Shown: positions 9,020-17,743 of the stretch, one piece after another
How the letters are laid out: the number at the start of each line of letters is the position of its first letter
How positions within the stretch are numbered: the first letter of the stretch is position 1
From: an uncultured Flavobacteriaceae bacterium
Lineage (GTDB): Bacteria; Bacteroidota; Bacteroidia; Flavobacteriales; Flavobacteriaceae
DNA length: 64,000 nt
Reading direction: 5' to 3'
Assembly (NCBI GenBank): GCA_947497245.1
Contig: CANMFO010000001.1
Coordinates: forward strand, 930,001-994,000
The notes under the pieces: model-generated
Database searches by the model: none
What the model was told of the DNA's origin: nothing
The model's input: only the letters and a program-made list of their open reading frames with translations
Translations under genes and position numbers: made by a program

Positions 9020-9397
9020 GTTTTCCTTTATTTTATTCCGTTTGTGGTATGGACCGATCTATTGATTTTGATGCTGCATTTTTGACACTCACTTGCCTGT
9101 GTACCACGCTGCTGTTGCCCAACAAGGGTATACCCCAACTTCCTGCCGGATATATCAAATTTAAGAAATATAGCTACTGGGAATTACATTCCTATGAATT
9201 CCCCTGTTTCGGGACACCATTGGTGTGCTTTGGCCCTATGCCCTGTACCTGTTGAAATACCGGGATCATGATCCTTCTTTATTCCGCTCCGGCGGATCGG
9301 TTTGAATGTGACCGCACAAATCCGTAATTTGTTGGTTGTTGGTTTTTGCCGTAATTTTTAGGAGGCCGGCCCGGCTCGGATACTAAATGTATATCCC
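9020..9397. other. Intergenic region, no gene seen
   Basis: About 380 bp between the divergent DUF1428 and RNA-ligase-like genes. No start-bearing frame with protein-like composition, no RNA gene and no strong hairpin was found. A G/C-rich patch (GGCCGGCCCGG) lies close to the right end. Confidence 0.5.
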
Positions 9398-9979
9398 ATG
9401 AAGCAATTGCGTTTACCCATCTTTACTTCCAAAATAAAGTATTACAACCTCAGGATCGTACCTCCGGCCCTGGTATATGACCAAGTGATGGAGCTTAAAA
9501 AGGAATTTGAATCCCTGTACGGAAAACAACCGCTTTCCGGATCAAAGCCCCATATTACCCTCGCGGCCTTTAAAATGAACTCAAAACATCAGGACCTTCT
9601 CATACAGGGTTTAGGGCAGTTGGGGCAAAAGGAGCCCTTCACATTGGATATAGACCAGTTTGATGTTTTCGAGGGTTCAAGAACCTTGTTCCTCAACGTT
9701 TCCAAGAACCAAGCGATCGAGGGGATACATCGGGACGTCCAAATGTTGCGCGATGATCATCTCAAACGAAAGTTGAAAGCGTTCTTCATTTCGGACAGCC
9801 CCCATATGACCCTTTCCAAGACCACGGGAAAGAAAATGCTGTACGAAAGCCTACAGCATTTTCAGAAAAGCGGGTATTCGGAGCAGATCGAGGTCAACCA
9901 ACTGACCCTGGTTTCCCGATCAAAGTATAGGACCTGGGATTGGGAGCATCACATTGGGCTTTCCAAAAAGGAGTTATAG
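9398..9979 (+). CDS. 2'-5' RNA ligase / cyclic phosphodiesterase-like (2H superfamily)
   Basis: A 193-residue 2H phosphoesterase-fold protein. Both catalytic HxT motifs are present: PHITL (His52, Thr54) and PHMTL (His136, Thr138), the defining pair of this superfamily. Members hydrolyse or ligate 2'-5' or cyclic phosphodiester bonds in RNA or nucleotides; the actual substrate cannot be predicted here. The protein is cytoplasmic, with no leader. The gene is apparently monocistronic. Confidence 0.8.
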   Translation: MKQLRLPIFTSKIKYYNLRIVPPALVYDQVMELKKEFESLYGKQPLSGSKPHITLAAFKMNSKHQDLLIQGLGQLGQKEPFTLDIDQFDVFEGSRTLFLNVSKNQAIEGIHRDVQMLRDDHLKRKLKAFFISDSPHMTLSKTTGKKMLYESLQHFQKSGYSEQIEVNQLTLVSRSKYRTWDWEHHIGLSKKEL

Positions 9980-10252
9980 GGAGGTTTGTGGTCTGAACAA
10001 AGACCAATTCCATGCCGCTTTGAGGGTCTTGCAAGTGATCTAGCATCATTTAACCGCTCTTTTCGAAACCAAACACCCCCGTCCCGTTTAGAATGCCATA
10101 CGCCCGAATGTTAGATGGGTTTTTCTTTCCTGTCCATTGATCAAGCGTTTTACGGCTTTCAACAGGGGGCTATCTGTTTAACGGTCACGTAGCGGAATAC
10201 CAAAGCTTGGGGGAACGGAAAGGGCTCTTTTTCCACATACCGGGGTGGATTT

Positions 10253-10639
10253 CTATACCAGGGTATTCACCAAACCAAAGACATTTGCTGCGCCTAAAAC
10301 CACTTCAAACCAGATACCCTGGATGATTTGTTTGTTCGGTCTTCCATCCGCGGCCATACTGATCACACGGCCCAGGGCAAATCCAAGAAAAAGCAGGGAG
10401 GCCACTACGAAGGACGTAAAGGTCAAGCTTGGAACAACGGTCCCCAAGGCAGTGAGGACCCCTCCACATAGCATAACGGCGCTTACCCCTCGCATTTCGT
10501 TCAACAGGTCCACATTGTTTGCCAGGGTAATCCCGGAATTCTTTAAATAGGCTTTTATGGGATTGCCCAATCGGGTTGCGCCTACAACAAGTAACAAAAG
10601 GGCGGATAGGGACAGGATAACGATTTTAATAATTTCCAT
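10253..10639 (-). CDS. DUF4345 family membrane protein
   Basis: A 128-residue protein with four hydrophobic helices (about residues 5-22, 50-70, 75-93 and 108-127), matching the DUF4345 family layout, including the conserved LLNEMRGVSAVMLCGG and FALGRVISMAADGRPN. Function unknown. The 270 bp downstream, before the RNA-ligase-like gene, shows no coding frame. Confidence 0.75.
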   Translation of the reverse strand: MEIIKIVILSLSALLLLVVGATRLGNPIKAYLKNSGITLANNVDLLNEMRGVSAVMLCGGVLTALGTVVPSLTFTSFVVASLLFLGFALGRVISMAADGRPNKQIIQGIWFEVVLGAANVFGLVNTLV

Positions 10640-10799
10640 CTTGATCGGTTTTTAAGGTTATTACGGTGCAAATATATAAGGTGGTAGTGACAATGGTGTG
10701 TCAGGAGTGATTTTTTGCTAAAGGCGAAAGAGCACTTCGTTTGACTTTTAAGGTCCCTGGCCCCATGAAATGCACTGCTCCATTGCTTTATTTTAATGG

Positions 10800-11252
10800 T
10801 CAATGCTCAATTTCATGGGTATCCCGAACACTGCTAAAGGTCAGATCCAGCAGTTTCCAGGCATCGCCTTCCTTTTGATAAAACTCGGTCACCGTAAACT
10901 CGTTGGATACGTCATTGCCGCGCACATGCGCCATTAGGGTGATGCGGTTCCAGAGTATGGCGGTGTCGTCCCCAAAAACTTCAACGGCCACATCGTGCAC
11001 ATCGGCCTTCTTGTACCAAATGCTCCCGGTTTCTATGATTTCGAGCTCCCTGTCCTTTTTCCAGGAGCCGCTCATATGTACAAATTTGGACTTGTCATGA
11101 AAAAGAGCGGCCAATTCGGCCACATTCTTATCGGCCATCCATTGCCATTTTAGTTTGGACAGTTCCTTGATTTCCTGTTCCACGGTGTCCGTTTGGGCGA
11201 AGGTCTGCGTGCCGGTCAGCAGTAAAAGAATTCCTATGATCAATGTTCTCAT
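10800..11252 (-). CDS. Exported NTF2-like (SnoaL/DUF4440-type) protein
   Basis: A 150-residue exported protein: signal peptide MRTLIIGILLLLTGTQTFAQ, then a single NTF2-like cone fold. Typical elements are LKWQWMADKNVAELAALFHD (helix 1), KFVHMSGSWKKDRE and the final strand KLLDLTFSSVRD. Members may be small hydrolases, isomerases or ligand binders; nothing here narrows this. The ATG chosen gives a clean leader, while the frame extends upstream to another possible start without leader character. It is divergent from the AraC-family gene across a short intergenic region. Confidence 0.75.
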   Translation of the reverse strand: MRTLIIGILLLLTGTQTFAQTDTVEQEIKELSKLKWQWMADKNVAELAALFHDKSKFVHMSGSWKKDRELEIIETGSIWYKKADVHDVAVEVFGDDTAILWNRITLMAHVRGNDVSNEFTVTEFYQKEGDAWKLLDLTFSSVRDTHEIEH

Positions 11253-11444
11253 CTGATGGTGTTTTGAATGGGTTATAGATAGCACGTTTTAACGTAAAGT
11301 GGGTGCTGTTCCAAAAATACAACAGATTGAAAACAAACTACATACCTGTTTTACGGTTTTGCATACCCCAATTACGGATTTCGCGATCACCGTTTCCTTT
11401 ATTGGGAACCAATGGCTTATCTTTAGGGAAAGATTGTCAGAGAG

Positions 11445-12356
11445 ATGAAAAATGTGTTGCACATCCGTACCGTGGGCGATTACCTCAATTTGAGAAATCA
11501 AGAGGTATTGCACCCGCTGGTGGGCCTGGTCGATTTTACGAAGGTAGATGAAGCGGCGAAGATTATTAGGGGCCACGATACCATCCATTTTGATTGTTAT
11601 GCCGTTTTCTTGAAGGATGCCAAGGGCTGTAAACTGAAATACGGGGGCAAATCCTATGACTACGATGAAGGGACCTTGGTTTTTGTGGGTCCCGGTCAAA
11701 AGGTGGGCTTAACGTACAACGAACCCAACTACCGTCCCAAGGGATATGCCCTGTTGTTCCACCCCGATCTGCTCCTGGGCACCGACCTGGGCCGTAAGAT
11801 CCGTGACTATAGCTTTTTCTCCTATTCCACAAAGGAAGCATTGCATCTCTCCGCCAAGGAGCGCAAGGTGATCTTGAGCGTGGTCGAGAAAATACAATAT
11901 GAACTGGAACAGAACCTGGACAAACACAGCAAAGGGCTCATAGTCTCCAATATTGAGCTTTTCCTGGATTATTGCATGCGTTTTTACGACCGGCAGTTCC
12001 TTACCAGGGAGACCGCCCACCTGGGCGCGTTACAAAAGTTTGATGGCCTGTTAAGCGACTACTTTACCTCTAAAAAACCGCAAAAAGAGGGATTGCCCTC
12101 CGTGGGCCATTTTGCGGAACAATTGCATTTGTCCCCCAATTATTTCGGTGATCTGGTGAAAAAGGAGACCGGAAAGTCCGCCCAGGAATACATTCAGGAC
12201 CGACTGATCGAAGTGACCAAGGAAAGGGTGTTCGGCACGGACAAGTCCGTCAGTGAAATTGCCTATGAACTGGGCTTTAAGTATCCACAGCACTTTACCA
12301 GACTTTTTAAGCGACGGGTGGGGCATTCGCCCAGTGCGTTCCGAATGTTGAACTGA
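11445..12356 (+). CDS. AraC-family transcriptional regulator
   Basis: A 303-residue regulator with an N-terminal cupin-like sensing domain (residues ~20-130, including YGGKSYDYDEGTLVFVGPGQ) and a C-terminal AraC DNA-binding domain. Both helix-turn-helices are visible: VGHFAEQLHLSPNYFGDLVK and VSEIAYELGFKYPQHFTRLF, ending HSPSAFRMLN. The effector is unknown. Its likely targets are itself or the divergently oriented NTF2-like gene 190 bp away. Confidence 0.85.
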   Translation: MKNVLHIRTVGDYLNLRNQEVLHPLVGLVDFTKVDEAAKIIRGHDTIHFDCYAVFLKDAKGCKLKYGGKSYDYDEGTLVFVGPGQKVGLTYNEPNYRPKGYALLFHPDLLLGTDLGRKIRDYSFFSYSTKEALHLSAKERKVILSVVEKIQYELEQNLDKHSKGLIVSNIELFLDYCMRFYDRQFLTRETAHLGALQKFDGLLSDYFTSKKPQKEGLPSVGHFAEQLHLSPNYFGDLVKKETGKSAQEYIQDRLIEVTKERVFGTDKSVSEIAYELGFKYPQHFTRLFKRRVGHSPSAFRMLN

Positions 12357-12516
12357 ACCTGGAATGGGGTGGGACCAAAATTTAAGGAGCAATAGAATCC
12401 CTATCTTATCAGCACTAAAACCGGAACGATGCCGGTGAACCCTATGAGGTGTGGTATAAGGACATTAGGTTAAATTCATTGGAACAATAGCGGAAAGCCA
12501 TGCTTGGCCACGGTTT

Positions 12517-12882
12517 TTATTTTTCACGTAAGATCCGCTCCATTTTTCGGCCTTTTGCCAATTCATCCACCAATTTGTCCAAAAACCGTACCTGTTGGGT
12601 CAAGGGGTTATCTATTTCCTCAATCCGATAGCCACATACTACCCCTTTGATCAGGTGGGCGTTGGGATGCAATTTGGCATTTTCAAAGAAGGTCTTAAAG
12701 GTGGCCTTTTCATCAATGAATTCCTGGACCCGTACTTCGTCATAACCGGTCAGCCACCGTATCACTTGCAGCAGTTCCTCGGTTGTCCTTCCTTTCTTCT
12801 CCACCTTGGTCACATAATGGGGGTATACCGAGGAAAAAGTCATTTTTGCCATACGTTCATTGTGTTCCGGTGTAACTTTCAT
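12517..12882 (-). CDS. DUF2200 family protein
   Basis: A 121-residue protein of the DUF2200 family, recognised by FSSVYPHYVTKVEKKGRT, VIRWLTGYD, LHPNAHLIKGVVCGYRIEEI and the C-terminal LVDELAKGRKMERIL. It is small and cytoplasmic with no assigned activity. It stands alone, convergent with the AraC-family regulator. Confidence 0.85.
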   Translation of the reverse strand: MKVTPEHNERMAKMTFSSVYPHYVTKVEKKGRTTEELLQVIRWLTGYDEVRVQEFIDEKATFKTFFENAKLHPNAHLIKGVVCGYRIEEIDNPLTQQVRFLDKLVDELAKGRKMERILREK

Positions 12883-13249
12883 TTTGGGAATGGTTTACTG
12901 TTGGTTGTTTTCATTTTTTGCCATAGCATCAACTACGCCTTTTCGAAGCGGTATAGGATCATACACCCCCTACCGCTACACTAAAGATAAATATTTAAGC
13001 TAATTATCTCAAATACGGGGTATAGGGCGTTTTACTGGACAAACCGTTTGTAGCATAATCCTTCTTTGTTTTATTTCTTTTAGTGGTGGGCCGGCCCGCG
13101 GTAGCTTTTAACGTAAGAGGAGGTGGGTTATGCCTGTTCGTGATCTTAATGAATCCTAGTATGATTTGTGTTTAAATTCTTAATAACTAGTTTATATTTA
13201 TTTCCTGAACCCCAAGTTTTTTTTCTCTCATTACATATATTTGTTTTAT
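12883..13249. other. Boundary spacer before the restriction-modification island
   Basis: No gene is visible. Composition turns sharply AT-rich after about 13,140, marking the left edge of the restriction-modification segment. A TATATTTG element (13,236-13,243) matches the Bacteroidetes -7 consensus TAnnTTTG. It lies so close to the ATG at 13,250 that a transcript from it would be nearly leaderless, and no matching upstream TTG was found, so I do not call it a promoter. Confidence 0.4.
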
Positions 13250-14530
13250 ATGGAATTAAAATATTCGGATATAAGAAAACAGCTTATTCAGAAAGAAAAC
13301 CAATGGACAGATGATGGAACGGCTTATGTTACTCATTATTTGCAGTGCAGAGAAAATGGGTCATCAGAATACTATCAAAATGAGGCGCATAGCTATTTAG
13401 AAGATTTAGCACATGAACCTCAATTTAACTATGAGATTCCTTTCAAATATGATGTGCCTTTTCCACCTCCTGAAAAGCCATCTTTTAAATTTATTGATTT
13501 ATTCGCAGGAATAGGAGGGTTTAGAATCCCTTTTCAAGAATTGAATGGTAAGTGTGTGTTTTCATCTGAATGGGATAAATATGCTAAAAAGACCTATGAT
13601 GCGAATTTTGGAGAGGTGCCGTTTGGGGACATAACTAAAATAGATGAATCAAAAATTCCCAATCATGATATTCTGGTGGGTGGTTTTCCCTGTCAACCAT
13701 TTAGTATTGCCGGAGTTTCAAAAAAAAATAGTTTAGGAAAAAAACATGGTTTTTTAGATGAAACCCAAGGCACTTTGTTTTTTGATATTTGTAGAATACT
13801 TAAGGAAAAGAAACCTAAAGCATTTCTTTTAGAAAATGTAAAAAATTTAAAGTCCCATGATAAAGGAAATACCTTTAAAATCATTGAACAAACTTTAAAG
13901 AAACTGGGATATATCGTTTTTAATAAAGTATTGAATGCAAAGTATTATGTCCCTCAGAACCGGGAGAGAATTTTTATAGTTGGTTTTAGCAAAGAATATT
14001 TCAATGAAAGTATCGTTTTTAATTTTCCTAAACCACCAGAATCAGAACATAGGATTAAAACGATATTGCAAACAAGTGTTCATGACAAGTACACTTTGAC
14101 AGATAAATTATGGTCTTATTTACAAAACTATGCTCAAAAACATCGAGAAAAAGGTAATGGATTTGGTTTTGGCTTAGTAGACAAAAATGGGATTTCGAGA
14201 ACTTTGAGTGCCAGATATTATAAGGATGGTTCTGAAATCCTGATACCTCAAGGAAGGGATAAAAACCCCAGAAGACTTGTTCCTGAAGAGTGCAAAAAAT
14301 TGATGGGTTATCCAAGTAGTTTTAAGATTAAGGACATTGGAGTTTCTGACACTCAGTTATATAAGCAATTTGGTAACTCTGTGGCAGTTCCGGTCGTTCG
14401 AGAAGTAGCCAATGCAATGTTGTCTTTTATGAATCATGGTCCAAATGCCAAAGTTGAAACCTTTCCAGTAGATAATATTTATGAAGAAGTGCTTAATGAA
14501 CAAGGGAAAAAAGTAGAGGTAAGTTCCTAA
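13250..14530 (+). CDS. DNA (cytosine-5) methyltransferase, Dcm-like
   Basis: A 426-residue C5-cytosine methyltransferase. Conserved motifs are in order: FIDLFAGIGGFR (SAM binding, ~81-92), GGFPCQPFS with catalytic Cys148, LLENVKNL (Glu195, Asn196), PQNRERIFIVGF, and the C-terminal LYKQFGNSVAVPVVREVANA. An ~80-residue N-terminal extension resembles that of Dcm/M.EcoRII-type enzymes, which methylate CCWGG. The neighbouring gene is an EcoRII-like nuclease, so this enzyme most likely protects the host at the same site; that specificity is inference. The ATG at 13,250 is preferred over an in-frame TTG three codons upstream. The gene is AT-rich compared with its flanks. Confidence 0.92.
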   Translation: MELKYSDIRKQLIQKENQWTDDGTAYVTHYLQCRENGSSEYYQNEAHSYLEDLAHEPQFNYEIPFKYDVPFPPPEKPSFKFIDLFAGIGGFRIPFQELNGKCVFSSEWDKYAKKTYDANFGEVPFGDITKIDESKIPNHDILVGGFPCQPFSIAGVSKKNSLGKKHGFLDETQGTLFFDICRILKEKKPKAFLLENVKNLKSHDKGNTFKIIEQTLKKLGYIVFNKVLNAKYYVPQNRERIFIVGFSKEYFNESIVFNFPKPPESEHRIKTILQTSVHDKYTLTDKLWSYLQNYAQKHREKGNGFGFGLVDKNGISRTLSARYYKDGSEILIPQGRDKNPRRLVPEECKKLMGYPSSFKIKDIGVSDTQLYKQFGNSVAVPVVREVANAMLSFMNHGPNAKVETFPVDNIYEEVLNEQGKKVEVSS

Positions 14531-14791
14531 CTTTTCTGTTTTGCATACCAAGTTTTTCTTGACGCTTAGTTGACTTCAATATATAATAAAAACTTATTTT
14601 CGACCTTTCCTGAAGTAGAGTTCCTATTTTCCCACATCTTTTCTCGGGATGATTAATTTTTCCAAGAACTATTCTATCCTGACATTAGGAGTTATTAAAT
14701 GTTTAGATTCTTTATTAAGCAGTAGAAACCAACACTTTGTTTTGACCACTACTCTAAAAACAAATTAGGCGTCAATTTGCTTTGGTTAGGC

Positions 14792-15991
14792 TTATAGTCT
14801 TTCTTGTTTATCCCGTACTAAATGAATAAAATCGATTAAAGTAATAATTTGCTCGCGCTGTGCCATGGAATAGGTTTCCATTAATGGAGATGGAATGACG
14901 AGTTGCAAATTTTGCTCCTGCATTTCCGTAGTCTGATTTAAGCTTATTCCAGGTTCTAATGTTATTAAGTGTTTATTAGGTATTCTTTCCGCTTCCGATA
15001 GAATTTGCCTCCATCTGTCTTTAGCACTGGTTTTAACCCCAAGCATAGTTAGGAAGTCAGTATTAAAATTTAAATCTGCATAGTTATCAATACTTGGAAA
15101 TAAGAAATCAGGCTTATTATTTCTTTCGGTTTTTTTCCCTCTTGAAAACAATATCTCATTTTCTCGAAAAATGGACGCTAAATGATTTTCAAAAGAATGC
15201 CCTGCTCTTGATTTTCTGCGATTATGAACACTAAGTGAGTAACTTACAAAATAATCAACGTTTCCATCAAAACCTAAATCAAGTCTTTGCGAAACAATAT
15301 GGTTTTCTAAAGTTTTGAACAATACTTCTTCTCGCTCAAGCCATCTGAGTAAGGTAGTATCCGGCTCTTCAATTGCAGAAACATCTTCAACAGTAGAACG
15401 TGCATAGTCTGAAAAAATCGCTGTACTGGGAAATGTACTTCCAAACCTTGCCAAAAGTTGTGGAAGATAGTCTGGAGCAATATCTTCAACTTCAAAACCA
15501 AAGGTTGAAATGACATACCTGCCTGCAAAATTTAAAACTTGATCATCGGCAACAATATCTCTTATAATGAATCTATTAGCAACCTCTTCAAGTCCAAACA
15601 GCCATTTTATTTGCTGCTCTGCCGTTGAGCCTGCCGATGCGATAATAATTGCAAGCTTGTTTTCACCTGTTCTTCCTATTACAACCAAATCATCAACATT
15701 AGACTCAGATATTATTGAATTGGTAGTGTAGTAGAGTCTATATTCCGTACGAGTAGGATGATTGGCTCTTGCATTATACCAAGTTAAACTACCATCTTCG
15801 GCTAATATTCGATCAGGATTATCATCTAAATACAGAAACGTACCTTCAAAAGTAATCCTGTCATCACCGAAAATCGCTCGAAAACCATCAATTCCATTAA
15901 ACTCATGTTGATTGGAAGCCCCTGGATTGATTTCTACCCTGCTCAATCTTTTTGCCCCAATTCCTGAAAAGTATACTGAAAGTTGACTCAT
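14792..15991 (-). CDS. EcoRII-like type II (IIE) restriction endonuclease
   Basis: A 399-residue endonuclease, close to EcoRII in length (about 404). The N-terminal ~170 residues match the layout of the EcoRII effector DNA-binding domain. The C-terminal PD-(D/E)xK domain shows RRKSRAGHSFENHL (Glu268), NNKPDFLFP (Asp295) and LGVKTSAKDRWRQ (Lys320, Arg326). These lie three to four positions from EcoRII catalytic Glu271, Asp299, Lys324 and Arg330, so the active site looks intact. EcoRII cuts CCWGG and needs a second site as effector. The gene converges on the Dcm-like methyltransferase, completing a restriction-modification system. Confidence 0.9.
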   Translation of the reverse strand: MSQLSVYFSGIGAKRLSRVEINPGASNQHEFNGIDGFRAIFGDDRITFEGTFLYLDDNPDRILAEDGSLTWYNARANHPTRTEYRLYYTTNSIISESNVDDLVVIGRTGENKLAIIIASAGSTAEQQIKWLFGLEEVANRFIIRDIVADDQVLNFAGRYVISTFGFEVEDIAPDYLPQLLARFGSTFPSTAIFSDYARSTVEDVSAIEEPDTTLLRWLEREEVLFKTLENHIVSQRLDLGFDGNVDYFVSYSLSVHNRRKSRAGHSFENHLASIFRENEILFSRGKKTERNNKPDFLFPSIDNYADLNFNTDFLTMLGVKTSAKDRWRQILSEAERIPNKHLITLEPGISLNQTTEMQEQNLQLVIPSPLMETYSMAQREQIITLIDFIHLVRDKQERL

Positions 15992-16537
15992 AATTCAAAG
16001 TTATGAAAACTGTTTTCATACTAACAAGAATTACTGCAAAACATAATTTTTAACGATTATATGAGGCACAATGAACGGATTAAAGATTGCTGCTCAAAAT
16101 ACCAATTAAGCTAATCTTTAATTTTGCTACAGATAACACCAATTTAAAGCCAGCACAAATAGGTAATTTTGGATAGAAATTGTTGGCGTCACAATTTCAG
16201 AGATATAACTCAGCTAGTGAATTTAGCCCCCCACTATCTCGAGCCCCCCACTCGCAACCCAACCCTAATTTAACCTCTCCCTCCCAAACCCTCCACTTCA
16301 ACCCTTACCCTCAAAAACCACCTCCAACCTTCCCCTCAATCCCACAATCCCCCAAAAACCACCCCCAATTTTCCCACCTATTACCATATACGCCCACTTA
16401 TTACATAACATTTTTGTTCCATTTTTATTTGTCCAATATTGCCGCTGATCTGCTCCGGGCGACGGCCCGGGATTACCGTTCCCAAACAAGGGGAGCGTGA
16501 ACACGGATAATGAACAAACCCATAGCTGAAAACTGAA
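15992..16537. other. Gene-free spacer with a C-rich, G-depleted strand (possible G-quadruplexes on the minus strand)
   Basis: The right part (about 16,225-16,380) is a run of C tracts with almost no G on the plus strand. Tracts of 3-5 C at 16,332-16,335, 16,341-16,343, 16,349-16,353, 16,362-16,366 and 16,373-16,375 give a near-canonical quadruplex pattern on the minus strand; one loop is 8 nt, the others 5-6. A proline-rich open frame crosses it, but this is what C-tract DNA encodes by chance. An AGE epimerase gene starts about 160 bp downstream. Confidence 0.5.
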
Positions 16538-17743
16538 ATGAAACGGGATATACGGATCAATGGACTAAGGGAAATGTATCGATCGACACTTTTCGACAAT
16601 GTGGTCCCTTGGTGGGAGAAGCATTCCATCGATCGGGAGTACGGGGGATACCTTACCCGCCTGGACCGGAACGGTACGGCCTATTCGGGCGATAAGGACA
16701 TGTGGATGACGGCGCGGCAGATCTGGATGTTCAGCCATCTGTACCGCACACATGAAGAAAAGGAACACTGGAGGGAACTGGCCGGGCACGGGCTGGATTT
16801 TATGATGAAAAATGCCTTTGCGGAAGACGGAAGAATGTACTTCCGCCTAGACCGCCAGGGACGGCCCCTTTCCAAGGTCTTGAGCCTCTATACCGAAGTG
16901 TTCGCCACCATGGCCGTGGCGGAATATGCGAAGATCTCCCAAAGCAAGGAGCTTGGGCAACGGGCCAGGACCATGTACGATTTTCTGATCCCCAGACTGG
17001 GCCAGGCCTCCGATACCCCCATGCTGGGCTATCCGCTTTTCAGGGAGTTCCATCTACACGCCCATGATATATGCCGTATTACCGTGGCCAGGGCATGCCA
17101 CGATATCCGGCCCCAAAGGAAGTTCGAGGACGATATCAATACCTCCATCAATTCGATCCTAAATCGGCACTGGAAAGCAAGGGAGCGCGTTTTTCTGGAA
17201 AATGTGGCCATGGACGGTACCGCCATGCTGGATCTGCCCGAAGGCCGCCTGTTCCACCCGGGCCACGTCATTGAGACCGCTTGGATGCTAATGGAGGTCG
17301 CGACCGAAAGAAAAGAGGCCTCCCTGATGGATACCGCTATCGATATGATGCTCGCTTCCCTGGAGCAGGGTTGGGACCGGGAATTTGGGGGCATCCGGTA
17401 CCTGACCCACATCGATGGGACCCCCACCCATGCGCTGGAGGCCGATCTGAAGCTCTGGTGGCCGCATGGGGAGGCCCTATATGCCCTGCTGCTGGCCTAT
17501 TTGCGCACGGGGCGGAAAGATTTGGAAACATGGTACATCAAGGTACACCGCTACACCTTTGACCATTTCCCGGACGAGGAACAGGGCGAATGGTACGGCT
17601 ACCTCAATCGGGGGGGAAGCCCTATTTGGCAGGCAAAGGCCAATGGCTGGAAAGGATTTTTTCACCTACCCCGGGCACTGTTCCGGGCGTATCAGCTGCT
17701 GAACGAACCCCATGACCAAAAAACAGGGTGGTACCATGCATAA
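16538..17743 (+). CDS. AGE-family sugar epimerase/isomerase
   Basis: A 401-residue N-acylglucosamine 2-epimerase superfamily enzyme, expected to form an (alpha/alpha)6 barrel that interconverts sugar epimers or aldose-ketose pairs. Seen are YGGYLTRLDRNG, DMWMTARQIWMFSHLYR, the central LYTEVFATMAVAEYAKIS, HPGHVIETAWMLMEVA and the C-terminal LKLWWPHGEALYALLLAY. The conserved histidines used for general acid-base chemistry in this family are at HPGH and PHGE. The substrate (GlcNAc, mannose, a disaccharide or sulfoquinovose) cannot be decided. It overlaps the following sugar porter gene, which argues for uptake and epimerisation of the same sugar. Confidence 0.85.
   Translation: MKRDIRINGLREMYRSTLFDNVVPWWEKHSIDREYGGYLTRLDRNGTAYSGDKDMWMTARQIWMFSHLYRTHEEKEHWRELAGHGLDFMMKNAFAEDGRMYFRLDRQGRPLSKVLSLYTEVFATMAVAEYAKISQSKELGQRARTMYDFLIPRLGQASDTPMLGYPLFREFHLHAHDICRITVARACHDIRPQRKFEDDINTSINSILNRHWKARERVFLENVAMDGTAMLDLPEGRLFHPGHVIETAWMLMEVATERKEASLMDTAIDMMLASLEQGWDREFGGIRYLTHIDGTPTHALEADLKLWWPHGEALYALLLAYLRTGRKDLETWYIKVHRYTFDHFPDEEQGEWYGYLNRGGSPIWQAKANGWKGFFHLPRALFRAYQLLNEPHDQKTGWYHA

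Noticed and set aside
13236-13243. TATATTTG as a promoter for a leaderless methyltransferase mRNA
   Set aside because: Matches the -7 consensus but has no TTG at the proper distance upstream.
16180-16500. Proline-rich 106-codon open frame
   Set aside because: It lies on the C-tract strand, where Pro, Ser and His codons arise from composition alone; no leader, domain or homology pattern.
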